Assembly: GCF_014206815.1 (NCBI RefSeq)
Contig: NZ_JACHNP010000001.1
Span: forward strand, 2,198,456-2,262,455
DNA length: 64,000 nucleotides
Direction: 5' to 3'
Origin: Xanthomonas sp. F10
GTDB lineage: Bacteria; Pseudomonadota; Gammaproteobacteria; Xanthomonadales; Xanthomonadaceae
In this document: positions 33,070 to 41,016 of the stretch, in pieces
Numbering within the stretch: position 1 is the first letter of the stretch
Layout of the letters: every line of letters starts with the position of its first letter
The notes under the pieces: model-generated
Databases searched by the model: none
Told to the model about the DNA's origin: nothing
What the model saw: the letters and a program-made list of their open reading frames with translations, nothing else
Program-made: the position numbers and the translations under genes

Positions 33070-34428
33070 ATGCGCCTCGGTATCGACTTCGGCACCAGCA
33101 ATTCCGCCGCCGCCGCGGCGATCGACGGCCGCGTGGTGCCGATCGATTTCGGCACGCAGCAGCAGTTCCGCACCACGGTGTACTTCCCCGAGGTGATGCG
33201 CGACCCGGCCGAATTCGACCTGACCCCGGCGCTGGAACGGCAGGTGGACGAATTGATCGAGTCCGGCCGCCGCGATGCGCTCGCCGCCGGGCGCGAACGC
33301 AGCCCCGAGGCGCTGCGCCGCGACGCGATCCGGGTGGTGCGCCGGCAGTGGATGGAAACGCAGATGCGCGAGCCGCGCAGTTCCGCGGCGCTGCTGCAGA
33401 ACGCGGTGTACGGCGACGACGCACTGGACGCGTATTTCGTCGAGGGCGAAGGCAGCCTGGTGCAGAGCCCCAAGTCGATGCTGGGCTACAACCTGCATCC
33501 GCGCGCGCGCCAGACCATCACCGGCATCGCCGCGCACATCCTCGAACACATCCGCCTGACCGCCTCGCAGCAGCTGGGCGTGCAGGTGCGTCGCGCCCTG
33601 CTCGGGCGCCCGGTGCAGTTCCGCAGCTCGATCGGCGAGGCCGGCAACGCGCAGGCGCTGGAGATCCTGCACAGCGCGGCGATCACCGCCGGCTTCGACG
33701 ACGTCGCATTCCTGGAGGAACCGGCCGCCGCGGCGATGCACTACCACGCGGTCAGCCGCGAGCGCCACGCCGCGGTGGTGGTGGACATCGGCGGCGGCAC
33801 CACCGACATCGCCTACGCCAGCGTCGGCGGCGACGCCGCGCCGCAGGTGCACCGCGCCTGGGGCATCCCGCGCGGCGGCACCGATATCGACCTGGCGCTG
33901 AGCCTGGCCGGATTCATGCCGCAGTTCGGCCGCGGCCTCACCCGCGTGCCCTCGCACCACTACGTGGAAGCGGCGATGGTGCAGGACACCACCCGCCAGC
34001 GCGACTTCCGCCAGCACCGCTACGATGCCGTGCCGGCCCCCTACGACACGCGCCTGCAGGCCTTGCAGGAACCCGGCAACACCGCGCGCCTGTACCGCGC
34101 GGTGGAGCGCAGCAAGATCCGCCTCAGCGACGCCGAGCAGCACCAGGAAACCCTGGACTACATCGAAGCCGGGCTGCAGGTGCAGGTGCAGGCCGAGGAA
34201 CTGGTGCAGGCCGCGCGCAGCTACCTGGAGGCGCTGCAGGAGCTGCTGGCGCAGGTGCGCCAGGACGTCGGCGGCGATCCGGCCGCGGTGTTCCTGACCG
34301 GCGGCATGTCGCGCGCCGGCTACCTGCAGCGCCTGGTCGCCGCGGCGTTCCCGCAGGCGCGCCTGGTCCACGGCGATCCCTCGTTCGGCGTGGTGCAGGG
34401 CCTGGCGCTGGCCGCCGCGCAGGATTAA
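33070..34428 (+). CDS. yegD: Hsp70-family protein, YegD-like
   Basis: 452 residues, an Hsp70-type actin-fold ATPase without the substrate-binding domain. Phosphate-1 motif LGIDFGTSNSA at the N-terminus, phosphate-2 VVVDIGGGTTDIAYASVGG near residue 240, and adenosine motif VFLTGGMSRAGYLQRLV near residue 415. QSPKSMLGYNLHP is typical of the YegD branch. Client and role are unknown. A long region between the phosphate-2 and adenosine motifs replaces part of lobe II and is rich in Gln/Glu helix. Confidence 0.92.
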   Translation: MRLGIDFGTSNSAAAAAIDGRVVPIDFGTQQQFRTTVYFPEVMRDPAEFDLTPALERQVDELIESGRRDALAAGRERSPEALRRDAIRVVRRQWMETQMREPRSSAALLQNAVYGDDALDAYFVEGEGSLVQSPKSMLGYNLHPRARQTITGIAAHILEHIRLTASQQLGVQVRRALLGRPVQFRSSIGEAGNAQALEILHSAAITAGFDDVAFLEEPAAAAMHYHAVSRERHAAVVVDIGGGTTDIAYASVGGDAAPQVHRAWGIPRGGTDIDLALSLAGFMPQFGRGLTRVPSHHYVEAAMVQDTTRQRDFRQHRYDAVPAPYDTRLQALQEPGNTARLYRAVERSKIRLSDAEQHQETLDYIEAGLQVQVQAEELVQAARSYLEALQELLAQVRQDVGGDPAAVFLTGGMSRAGYLQRLVAAAFPQARLVHGDPSFGVVQGLALAAAQD

Positions 34429-34746
34429 CGCGCGCGGGCGAGCCGTCCGCGCGGCGTCCGATCTCACTCGCGTCCTACGCATCTCCGTGGCCAACACCGT
34501 TCACACTGCGCCGCAACAACTGGCGTAGCATGGCGGCACGCCCAAGTCTCACGCCGCTACGCGCGTCTCGTCCGGCCGTTTCTGTCGCCCGACTCGCCTC
34601 CTTCTCGCGCCAATCTCCGTCCCGCTGTGGGCCGGACCCATCGGAAGCGCCATGTCCCCCGCCCTTGCCACGCGCCAGACCGAGCGCCTGGCCTCGCCGC
34701 TCCAGCCTCCGTGCCGACCGACAGGTCCGGCGCACGGCGGCCACGC
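34429..34746. other. Intergenic region upstream of the YkgJ-type gene
   Basis: 318 nt. Open frames exist in several registers, none with a protein-like pattern. TGGCGTAGCATGGCG around 34520 is the only slightly promoter-like stretch; I see no repeat or terminator. Confidence 0.35.
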
Positions 34747-35073
34747 ATGAGCGAAACCGCGCTGGACGCGACCGACGCCGACATTGCCTGCGACCGCTGC
34801 GACGCGATCTGCTGCCGCCTGACCGTGCTGGTGATGCCGGACGACCAGGTCCCCGAGCATCTCACCGAGTACACCCGCGAGGGCCTGCACGTGATGGCGC
34901 GCGACGAGGACGGCTGGTGCGTGGCGGTCGACGGCGCGCGCATGTGCTGCTCGATCTATGCGCAGCGCCCGGGGATCTGCCGCAAGTTCGCGATGGCCGG
35001 CCCGTACTGCCGCGAGGTCCGCCGCACCCACCACGAGCAACTGACCCGTGGCATTCCCCTGACGATGTACTGA
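34747..35073 (+). CDS. YkgJ-family cysteine-cluster protein
   Basis: 108 residues. CDRCDAICCRLTV, then CVAVDGARMCCSIYAQRPGICRKF and a last Cys in GPYCREVRR make the Cys pattern of the YkgJ/CxxCxxCC group, likely a zinc or Fe-S site. The function is unknown. The start is the ATG at 34747; a longer frame upstream lacks similarity. The next small gene follows after 16 nt with its own AGGAG site, so the two are probably co-transcribed. Confidence 0.87.
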   Translation: MSETALDATDADIACDRCDAICCRLTVLVMPDDQVPEHLTEYTREGLHVMARDEDGWCVAVDGARMCCSIYAQRPGICRKFAMAGPYCREVRRTHHEQLTRGIPLTMY

Positions 35074-35089
35074 CTGCAGGAGTTCCAGC

Positions 35090-35290
35090 ATGGCACGACC
35101 CACCGGCAACACCGCTTCGCCCAGCGCCAGGAACGCGCGTGGCGCCAGCGCCGGCGACAAGGCGCAAAAGGGCCTCAGCCGCGAGCGCATCGAGGCCGAC
35201 CTGGCCGCATTCCATCAGGCCGGTGGCCGCGTCGAGGTGCTCGGCACTACCCGCGTGCTGAAGAAGGTCGACGTCGCCGACGCGGGCTAG
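35090..35290 (+). CDS. Conserved-looking small protein of unknown function
   Basis: 66 residues. The first 28 are low-complexity Ala/Ser/Arg; the rest, LSRERIEADLAAFHQAGGRV and EVLGTTRVLKK, forms a helix followed by an AFxxxGG turn and a strand, a short pattern seen in several small gammaproteobacterial proteins (SutA has a comparable stretch; this is a weak resemblance). The RBS GCAGGAGTTCC is good and the gene is 16 nt after the YkgJ-type gene. The TAG stop lies inside the CTAGGGCGTGTC element that begins here. Confidence 0.7.
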   Translation: MARPTGNTASPSARNARGASAGDKAQKGLSRERIEADLAAFHQAGGRVEVLGTTRVLKKVDVADAG

Positions 35291-35430
35291 GGCGTGTCGT
35301 CCACCCCCGAGCATGCCGCGCCGCGATTGCGTTTGCCTGCGGCAGCACACCGCGAGGACGTGGCCGGTCCACGCTGAGCGGCGACGCGGCGCTAGGCGCG
35401 TCACCACGACGTCCGTACCGACGGGGCGTC
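35287..35430 (+). repeat. Dispersed element with CTAGGGCGTGTC end, copy 2
   Basis: Begins CTAGGGCGTGTCGTCC, includes GAGCATGCCGCGCC, GCGATTGCG and GCTAGGCGCG. Landmarks and order match copy 1 (30780-30955, opposite strand). The TAG in the first bases is the stop codon of the preceding small gene. Confidence 0.55.
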
Positions 35431-35532
35431 CAACGCGGCGCCCCTCGGGAAATCCCGCGCCGGCCCGAAGGCACGGCGCCGTCTTCACGCCGGAAGCGCA
35501 TACTGCGGTCTCGTCCAAGGTCTCGCTTCGGC

Positions 35533-36327
35533 ATGCTCCTGCGCTCTCTGTCCGCCGAACTCGGCCAGCCCGCCTGCGGCAACTGTCGCGATGGCGAGCC
35601 GCTGGATTTCGCCGTGCGCATGGCATTCCAGCCGATCGTCGATGCCGCCAGCCGCTCGATCTACGCCTACGAGGCGCTGGTGCGCGGCGAGGACGGCAGC
35701 GGTGCAGCGGCGGTATTGGCGCGGGTGCGCCCCGAGCAGATGTACCGCTTCGACCAGACCTGCCGGGTGCAGGCCATCGCCACCGCCGCGCAGTTGGGTT
35801 TGCGCACGCGCCTGTCGATCAACTTCATCCCCAATGCGGTGTACGAGCCGGCGACCTGCATCCGCCTGACCCTGAAGGCGGCCGAGCACTTCGGCGTGCC
35901 CACCGGCGACCTGATCTTCGAAATGAGCGAATCCGAACGCGTCGCCGACCTGCCCAAGGTCGTGCGCATCCTGCGCGACTATGCGCAGCGCGGCTTCCTC
36001 ACTGCGATCGACGACTTCGGCGCCGGCCACTCCGGCCTGAACCTGCTCGCCGATTTCCAGCCGCACCTGATCAAGCTGGACATGGCGCTGATCCGTGGCA
36101 TCGACGGCAGCGCCGCGCGCCGCCACATCGTCGGCGGCATCGTCGCGATGGCCGCGCCGCTGGGCTGCCGCATCCTCGCCGAGGGCGTGGAAACGCCCGC
36201 CGAGTACCGCGCACTGCGTGCGCTGGGCATCGACCTCTACCAGGGCTATCTGTTCGCCAGGCCGGCGCTGGAGGCGCTGCCCGAGATCACCGAGGCGCAG
36301 TGGGACGCGCTGGAGCGCGCCGACTAA
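35533..36327 (+). CDS. Stand-alone EAL domain c-di-GMP phosphodiesterase
   Basis: 264 residues, one EAL domain with only about 25 extra N-terminal residues. Signature residues are present: EAL in YEALVRG, Asn in LSINFIPN, Glu in IFEMSESE, the Asp pair in AIDDFGAGHSG, Lys in LIKLDMALI, Glu in EGVET and Gln in YQGYLFARP. It is thus probably active, cleaving c-di-GMP to pGpG in the cytoplasm. There is no sensor domain; the N-terminal CGNC could be a small regulatory motif. It resembles the EAL half of BLUF-EAL proteins. Confidence 0.92.
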   Translation: MLLRSLSAELGQPACGNCRDGEPLDFAVRMAFQPIVDAASRSIYAYEALVRGEDGSGAAAVLARVRPEQMYRFDQTCRVQAIATAAQLGLRTRLSINFIPNAVYEPATCIRLTLKAAEHFGVPTGDLIFEMSESERVADLPKVVRILRDYAQRGFLTAIDDFGAGHSGLNLLADFQPHLIKLDMALIRGIDGSAARRHIVGGIVAMAAPLGCRILAEGVETPAEYRALRALGIDLYQGYLFARPALEALPEITEAQWDALERAD

Positions 36328-36415
36328 ACGGGCCGCCGCAAGCACACGCAGCACGACTTGCCCGCAACGGCCTCGCTTGCGACCATCGCAGTCCCCCTGC
36401 GTTGTCCGATGTGCG

Positions 36416-36994
36416 ATGCCTCCGCTCCATACCTTGTTGCCGCCATGGACGCACCGCTGGCTCGATGTGATCGTGCCCGGCGCGCAGATCGTGCTGATCG
36501 TGCTTGCGGCGTGGTTGCTGCGCACCCTGCTGCGGCGGCTGATCCGGCGCCTGGGCGAGCATCACGCGCTGCCGCCGGAACTGGTGCTGATGGCGCGTCG
36601 CGGCAGCGGCTTCGTGATCTACGCCGCGGCGCTGCTGCTGATCCTGGACCGCTTCGGCGTCTCCGGCACCGTGCTGTGGACCGCCTTCACCGGATTCGCC
36701 GCGGTCGCGGCGGTGGCGTTCTTCGCCGCCTGGAGCGTGCTGTCCAACATCTTCTGCACGCTGCTGATCTTCACCACGCGCCCGTTCCGCCTGCACGACC
36801 ACATCGAGCTGCTGGAGAACGGCGAGAAGCCGGGCCTGAAGGGCCAAGTGATCGACATCAACCTGATCTACACCACGCTGCGCGAGGAACGCGACGGTGA
36901 CGGCGAGAGCGTGCTGCAGATCCCCAACAGCCTGTTCTTCCAGCGCAGCACGCGCCGCTGGCGCGGCCACCCGGTTCCGCCCGGACTCGGCTGA
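36416..36994 (+). CDS. Small MscS-like mechanosensitive channel protein
   Basis: 192 residues, about two thirds of E. coli MscS. Two to three membrane helices (VIVPGAQIVLIVLAAWLLRT, GFVIYAAALLLILDRFG, then the pore-like helix WTAFTGFAAVAAVAFFAAWS) are followed by NIFCTLLIFTTRPFRLHDHI, the start of the MscS beta domain, and VLQIPNSLFFQ. The C-terminal alpha/beta cage is missing. The start ATG at 36416 is chosen because upstream sequence belongs to a shadow frame of the EAL gene. Confidence 0.85.
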   Translation: MPPLHTLLPPWTHRWLDVIVPGAQIVLIVLAAWLLRTLLRRLIRRLGEHHALPPELVLMARRGSGFVIYAAALLLILDRFGVSGTVLWTAFTGFAAVAAVAFFAAWSVLSNIFCTLLIFTTRPFRLHDHIELLENGEKPGLKGQVIDINLIYTTLREERDGDGESVLQIPNSLFFQRSTRRWRGHPVPPGLG

Positions 36995-37098
36995 AAACGC
37001 CGCGACATCAGCGATGCTGACGCCATCCACATGGCGCAGCCGGTATGGTCGCTGCCAGCCGCCTTGCGCGGCGATCTCCCCTTCCGACCAGGTACAGC

Positions 37099-37365
37099 AT
37101 GGAACCCGTCATCCCCCCGTTCGCCGACCTTTTCGCCCAACTTGGCCTGCCCAACAGCGAAGGCGAGATTCGCCAGTTCATCGCCCAGCACGCGCCACTG
37201 CCCGATGACATGCGCCTGGAAGAAGCACCGTTCTGGACCCCGGCGCAGGCGCAGCTGTTGCGCGAGGAACGCCTGGAAGACGCCGACTGGGCGGTCGTGG
37301 TCGATCAGCTCAACATCGCCCTGCACGCACGGCCCACGACGCCAGGCGCCGACCACGCCGGCTAA
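37099..37365 (+). CDS. DUF2789 small protein
   Basis: 88 residues. FADLFAQLGLPNSEGEIRQF, FWTPAQAQLLREERLEDADW and VVDQLNIALHARP match the DUF2789 pattern over its full length. It is acidic and helical, of unknown function. The stop is 3 nt from the convergent stop of the zinc-finger gene, so the two genes share a terminator-free junction. Confidence 0.85.
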   Translation: MEPVIPPFADLFAQLGLPNSEGEIRQFIAQHAPLPDDMRLEEAPFWTPAQAQLLREERLEDADWAVVVDQLNIALHARPTTPGADHAG

Positions 37366-37368
37366 GCG

Positions 37369-37635
37369 TCAACGCAGCTGGCTGTCCTTGCTGCCGCGGC
37401 GGTTGTAGCCGCTGTGCTCGTGCTGCGCGCGGTCCTGCGCGTCCTGGCAGGCCACGCACAGGCGCACGCCCGGCACGGCCTTGCGCCGCGCCTCGGGAAT
37501 CGGCGCGTCGCAGTCTTCGCAGCGGCTCAGTCCCGGGCCCTGCGGCAGTTGGCTCCGCGCCCGCTTGATCGCATCCTCGACGGTCGCATCGATCTGGTCC
37601 TGCACCGCGCTGTCGCCTGCCCACCCAGTGGCCAT
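37369..37635 (-). CDS. DksA/TraR-type C4 zinc-finger protein (YbiI-like)
   Basis: 88 residues from the ATG before ATGWAGDSAVQD; the upstream extension is rejected. LSRCEDCDAPIPEARRKAVP and VRLCVACQDAQDR hold the C-x2-C ... C-x2-C zinc finger of the DksA/TraR family. The long coiled coil of DksA is missing, as in the short YbiI/TraR forms, which can act at the RNA polymerase secondary channel. The tail HSGYNRRGSKDSQLR is typical of YbiI. Confidence 0.88.
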   Translation of the reverse strand: MATGWAGDSAVQDQIDATVEDAIKRARSQLPQGPGLSRCEDCDAPIPEARRKAVPGVRLCVACQDAQDRAQHEHSGYNRRGSKDSQLR

Positions 37636-37750
37636 GGCCGTCTCCGCACTGTTGCCCTGTCTGAATGATGCGGCCGCCCCCGGCGAATGCAATGCACGCC
37701 GGCTTCACTTTTCCGGGACATTCATGCGGCGCCGATGTGGACGGCGGGCG

Positions 37751-38284
37751 TCACCAGATCAGATCGTCCGGCACCTCGAACTGGCTGTAGTAGGGATCGT
37801 CCTCGCCGCTGGCCGGCGTTGCCGCCAGCGCATCGAACACGATGGTCGCCGGATCGCGGGCGACGATCCTGTCCACCACCGCACGCGGGATCGGCACGTA
37901 GCCGGCCTCCAGCCGCGCGATCACCACGCTGCCGGCGATCAGTTGCGTGCGCAGCGCCGCATCCACGCGCAGCCGCTGGATCTTGCCGGCATCGGTGAAG
38001 TGGTAGTCGATCTCGCCGTCGGCCTTGAGCTTGTGGCTTTCGACCAGTTGCCGCGCCTGCGCACGCTGCTCCTGCGCACGCGCCTGCGCGTTGCGTTCGG
38101 CGGACAGCGCGCGGTCGCGCTCCACCCGCTCCTGCCGCACCCGCTCGCTCTCGCGCTGCTCGGCGCTGGGCGGCGGCGGGGTCTTGCCCTGGCGCGCCTT
38201 GGCCTGCTCGCGTGCGACCTGCGCCACCTGGCTCTTCTTCACCAGGCCGGCCTTGAGCAGTTGCTCCTGCAGGGGATTGCGCAT
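37751..38284 (-). CDS. DUF2058 (YaiL-like) protein
   Basis: 177 residues. MRNPLQEQLLKAGLVKKSQV, a charged coiled-coil region rich in Arg/Glu/Gln (about 45-85), then HFTDAGKIQRLRVDAALRTQ and IARLEAGYVPIPRAVVDRI match the DUF2058/YaiL family. It is cytoplasmic, of unknown function, possibly nucleoprotein-associated. The start ATG is 6 nt before an in-frame alternative-free region. Confidence 0.88.
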   Translation of the reverse strand: MRNPLQEQLLKAGLVKKSQVAQVAREQAKARQGKTPPPPSAEQRESERVRQERVERDRALSAERNAQARAQEQRAQARQLVESHKLKADGEIDYHFTDAGKIQRLRVDAALRTQLIAGSVVIARLEAGYVPIPRAVVDRIVARDPATIVFDALAATPASGEDDPYYSQFEVPDDLIW

Positions 38285-38400
38285 CGGAAGCGTCCACGGA
38301 CTCGGATTAGGGAGCCGCATGATACCCGCAGCGCCGGCAGCCGCCCGCGAAGGCGCTGGTGCCGGATGCCCTGCCGCACGCGGCACGCTAAGGTGGCGGC

Positions 38401-38898
38401 ATGGACACCCTGCGCTATCTCGTCGGCTACCCGCCCCAGGTCCTGGACCAGGTGCGCGAGCTGATCGCGCGCCAGCGCCTGGGCGACTGGCTGCGCAGCC
38501 GCTACCCCGAGGCCAATGCGGTGCGCACCGATCGCCAGTTGTACGACTACACCCAGGCACTGAAGGACCGCTGCATGCGCAGCGCCGAGCCGCTGCACAA
38601 GGTGATCTACGACAACCGCCTGCAGGCGGTGAAGCACGCGTTGGGCACCCACACCACGGTGTCGCGGGTACAGGGCGGCAAGCTCAAGGCCAGCCGCGAG
38701 ATCCGCATCGCCGGGGTGTTCCGCGATGCCCCGGCGGCGTTCCTGCCGATGATCGTCGCCCACGAACTGGCGCATCTGAAGGAGAGCGCGCACAACAAGG
38801 CCTTCTACCAGCTGTGCGCGCACATGGTGCCGGACTACCACCGGCTGGAGTTCGACCTGCGCCTGTACCTGACCCAGCTGGAACTGGGCGAGCGCTGA
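38401..38898 (+). CDS. YgjP-like M48-type metallopeptidase
   Basis: 165 residues. VAHELAHLKESAHNKAFY contains the HExxH zinc motif with a further His eight residues on, as in YgjP/DUF45 and SprT-like minigluzincins; RLQAVKHALGTHTTVSRVQG is the upstream beta-sheet region. It is cytoplasmic, with no signal or membrane segment. The substrate is unknown; related proteins are thought to act on proteins bound to nucleic acid. Confidence 0.88.
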   Translation: MDTLRYLVGYPPQVLDQVRELIARQRLGDWLRSRYPEANAVRTDRQLYDYTQALKDRCMRSAEPLHKVIYDNRLQAVKHALGTHTTVSRVQGGKLKASREIRIAGVFRDAPAAFLPMIVAHELAHLKESAHNKAFYQLCAHMVPDYHRLEFDLRLYLTQLELGER

Positions 38899-38965
38899 CA
38901 CCGCTGCGTGGCAGCGCCCCCGCGACGCCCGTACACTGCGCCCCCGACCGATCGCCGCACCGCCG

Positions 38966-39676
38966 ATGTCCAGCCCCGTCCGTCTCGACAAGCATCTCGC
39001 CGCCCTGCTGCCGTGTTCGCGCGGCGAGGCGCAGCAGTACATCGAAGGCGGCTGGGTCAGCGTGGACGGCATGGTGGTCGAGGAACCGCAGACGCCGATC
39101 ACCAACCAGCAGGTGACGCTGGCGCCTGACGCGCAACTCGGCCCGGCACAGGCGGTGACCCTGCTGCTGCACAAGCCGGCCGGCATGCGCGCCGAAGAGG
39201 CGCTCGCGCTGGCGACGCCCGCCCACCGCAGCGCGCTGGATGCCAGCGACGTGCGTGTGCTCAAGCGCCATTTCCTGCGCCTGAGCATGCCGCTGCCACT
39301 GGAAACCGAAGCCAGCGGACTGCTGGTGCTGAGCCAGGACCGCCGCGTGCTGCGGCGACTGAGCGAGGACGCGGCCACGCTGGAGCAGGAGTTCGTGGTG
39401 GAGGTCGACGGCACGTTGCAGCCCTACGGCCTGCACCGGCTCGCGCATGGCCTGCGCCATGGACAGCGCACGCTGCCGCCGTGCAAGGTCAGCTGGCAGA
39501 GCGAACAGCGCCTGCGCTTTGCGATCAAGCACGTGCACCCGGGCCAGTTGCGCGACATGTGCGCGCAGGTCGGGCTGGAGGTGAGCGGGCTGCGCCGCCT
39601 GCGCATCGGCCGCATCCCGCTGGGCAAGCTGGCGCCGGGCGAATGGCGTTATCTGCCGGACGGCGAGCGGTTCTGA
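38966..39676 (+). CDS. S4-domain pseudouridine-synthase-like protein with altered active site
   Basis: 236 residues. An S4 RNA-binding domain (RLDKHLAALLPCSRGEAQQY) is followed by an RsuA/RluF-like catalytic domain with LLLHKPAGMRAEEAL (the KPxG motif) and EQEFVVEVDG, GLRRLRIGRIPLGKLAPGEW. The catalytic motif, normally GRLDxxTSGL, reads PLPLETEASGLLVLS: the conserved Arg is replaced by Pro and the nucleophilic Asp by Glu. Every known pseudouridine synthase needs this Asp, so the protein may be catalytically dead or act as an RNA-binding factor on ribosomes. Confidence 0.85.
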   Translation: MSSPVRLDKHLAALLPCSRGEAQQYIEGGWVSVDGMVVEEPQTPITNQQVTLAPDAQLGPAQAVTLLLHKPAGMRAEEALALATPAHRSALDASDVRVLKRHFLRLSMPLPLETEASGLLVLSQDRRVLRRLSEDAATLEQEFVVEVDGTLQPYGLHRLAHGLRHGQRTLPPCKVSWQSEQRLRFAIKHVHPGQLRDMCAQVGLEVSGLRRLRIGRIPLGKLAPGEWRYLPDGERF

Positions 39677-39734
39677 GCGGTGGCGGTTGCTGCGGCGACG
39701 ATCGTTGTTGCCAGCGACCCGACCCTCACCCCCA

Positions 39735-39757
39735 CCCCTCTCCCGGCGGGAGAGGGG
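39735..39757. terminator. Perfect hairpin in the convergent gap after the S4 protein gene
   Basis: CCCCTCTCCC and GGGAGAGGGG form a perfect 10-bp stem with a GGC loop, midway between two converging genes. It has no T-run on either side. The same CCCCTCTCCC core appears near 22565. Confidence 0.6.
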
Positions 39758-39776
39758 CTAGAGCGCGCGCGGTGGA

Positions 39777-40583
39777 TCAGGGCTGCGCGAGCGCGCGCTG
39801 GATCGCCTGCTCGGCCAGCGGCGCCATCACCGCATAGCCGGCGTTGTTGGGGTGCACGCCATCGATGGCCACGGTCTTGTCCATGCCGCCGTCATGGTTG
39901 CTCAGCTTGCTGTAGTAATCCAGGTACACCGCGCCCTGCTGCTGCGCGTACTGCTGCATCCAGGCATTGAGCGCACGCACCTTCTGCGCCGGCTGCAGGC
40001 CCGGCCGCCACGGATAGTCGGTGACCGGCAGCACCGAGGCCAGCACCACCTTGATGTGGTGGGCCTGGGCCAGTTCGGTCATCGAGCGCAGGTTGTCCTC
40101 GATCATCTCCAGCGTGGACAGCCCGGTGTTGCCGGCCAGATCGTTGGTGCCGGCCAGGATCACCACCACCGCCGGCTTCAGGTCGATCACGTCCTGGCGG
40201 AAGCGCACCAGCATCTGCGCGGTGGTCTGCCCGGAAATGCCGCGGTTGACGTAGGCGGACTTGCCGGGGAAGAACGTGGTGCCTTCGCGGCGGCCCCACG
40301 CGTCGGTGATGGAATCGCCATAGAAGACCACGCGCGGCGCGTCCGCTGCCGGCGCCGGCAGCGCGGCATTGTCGGCGCGATAGCGCTGCAATTGCGCCCA
40401 GTCCAGCAGGCGCTGCTGCATCGCCTTCACTTCGTCGGGCTTGAGCGTGTCCGGCGCACGCGTGTACAGCGCATCGACCTTGCCCTCCAGCGCGGCGGTG
40501 GACGCCGGCGTTGCCGCCTGCACGGCACCGGCGGCAGTGGCGCACAGCGCGATGGCGAGGGACAACAGCGAGGGGCATTTCAT
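39777..40583 (-). CDS. Secreted SGNH/GDSL hydrolase
   Basis: 268 residues with a Sec signal (about 1-23, ending VQAA). VVFYGDSITDAWG is block I with the Ser nucleophile, GISGQTTAQML block II (Gly), VVILAGTNDLAG block III (Asn) and DGVHPNNAGYAVMAP block V with Asp and His; all catalytic positions are present. This layout resembles TesA-like lysophospholipases and acetylxylan-type esterases; the substrate is unknown. The start ATG at 40583 gives the signal peptide directly; a 21-residue upstream extension is rejected. Confidence 0.9.
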   Translation of the reverse strand: MKCPSLLSLAIALCATAAGAVQAATPASTAALEGKVDALYTRAPDTLKPDEVKAMQQRLLDWAQLQRYRADNAALPAPAADAPRVVFYGDSITDAWGRREGTTFFPGKSAYVNRGISGQTTAQMLVRFRQDVIDLKPAVVVILAGTNDLAGNTGLSTLEMIEDNLRSMTELAQAHHIKVVLASVLPVTDYPWRPGLQPAQKVRALNAWMQQYAQQQGAVYLDYYSKLSNHDGGMDKTVAIDGVHPNNAGYAVMAPLAEQAIQRALAQP

Positions 40584-41016
40584 CGAGGCATTCCTTGTGC
40601 GGACAACGGTGATCGCACAGTGTAACCAAGCGCGCGCATCGGCCATGCGGCATCGCCGCAGCGGCAGCGCCAGACGCCTCGCGCTGCACCGCGATTCAGT
40701 CCGCGCTCACGCGTCGAATCCTGTGCTCAGCATCGACAGCACATATCGCCACGCGCTACGTCGGCACGTCGCGCGGCGCCCTGTCGATGCAATGCAACGC
40801 ACGGCCGCGACCGCCCTCGCACCATGGCCCGACCTGCGTCACGTGGATGCCGACACGATGACAGGGCGATGCTGTCGCCATTGTTTTTCGCTATCGCCGC
40901 AACCTTTTGCGAGCGCCCTAACTTTTTCGTAAGTACATGACACGCAAGGATTTCCGCTTCTAGGATGGCCGCGGACGTGACGGGGGGATCCTCACTCCCA
41001 GGCCCGAAGGACATCC
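40584..41016. other. Intergenic region between divergent GDSL and PQQ-propeller genes
   Basis: 433 nt with no gene-like frame. A relatively AT-rich stretch at 40915-40945 (CTAACTTTTTCGTAAGTACA) is the likely promoter area of the downstream gene, but I cannot fix -35/-10 boxes. Confidence 0.4.
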
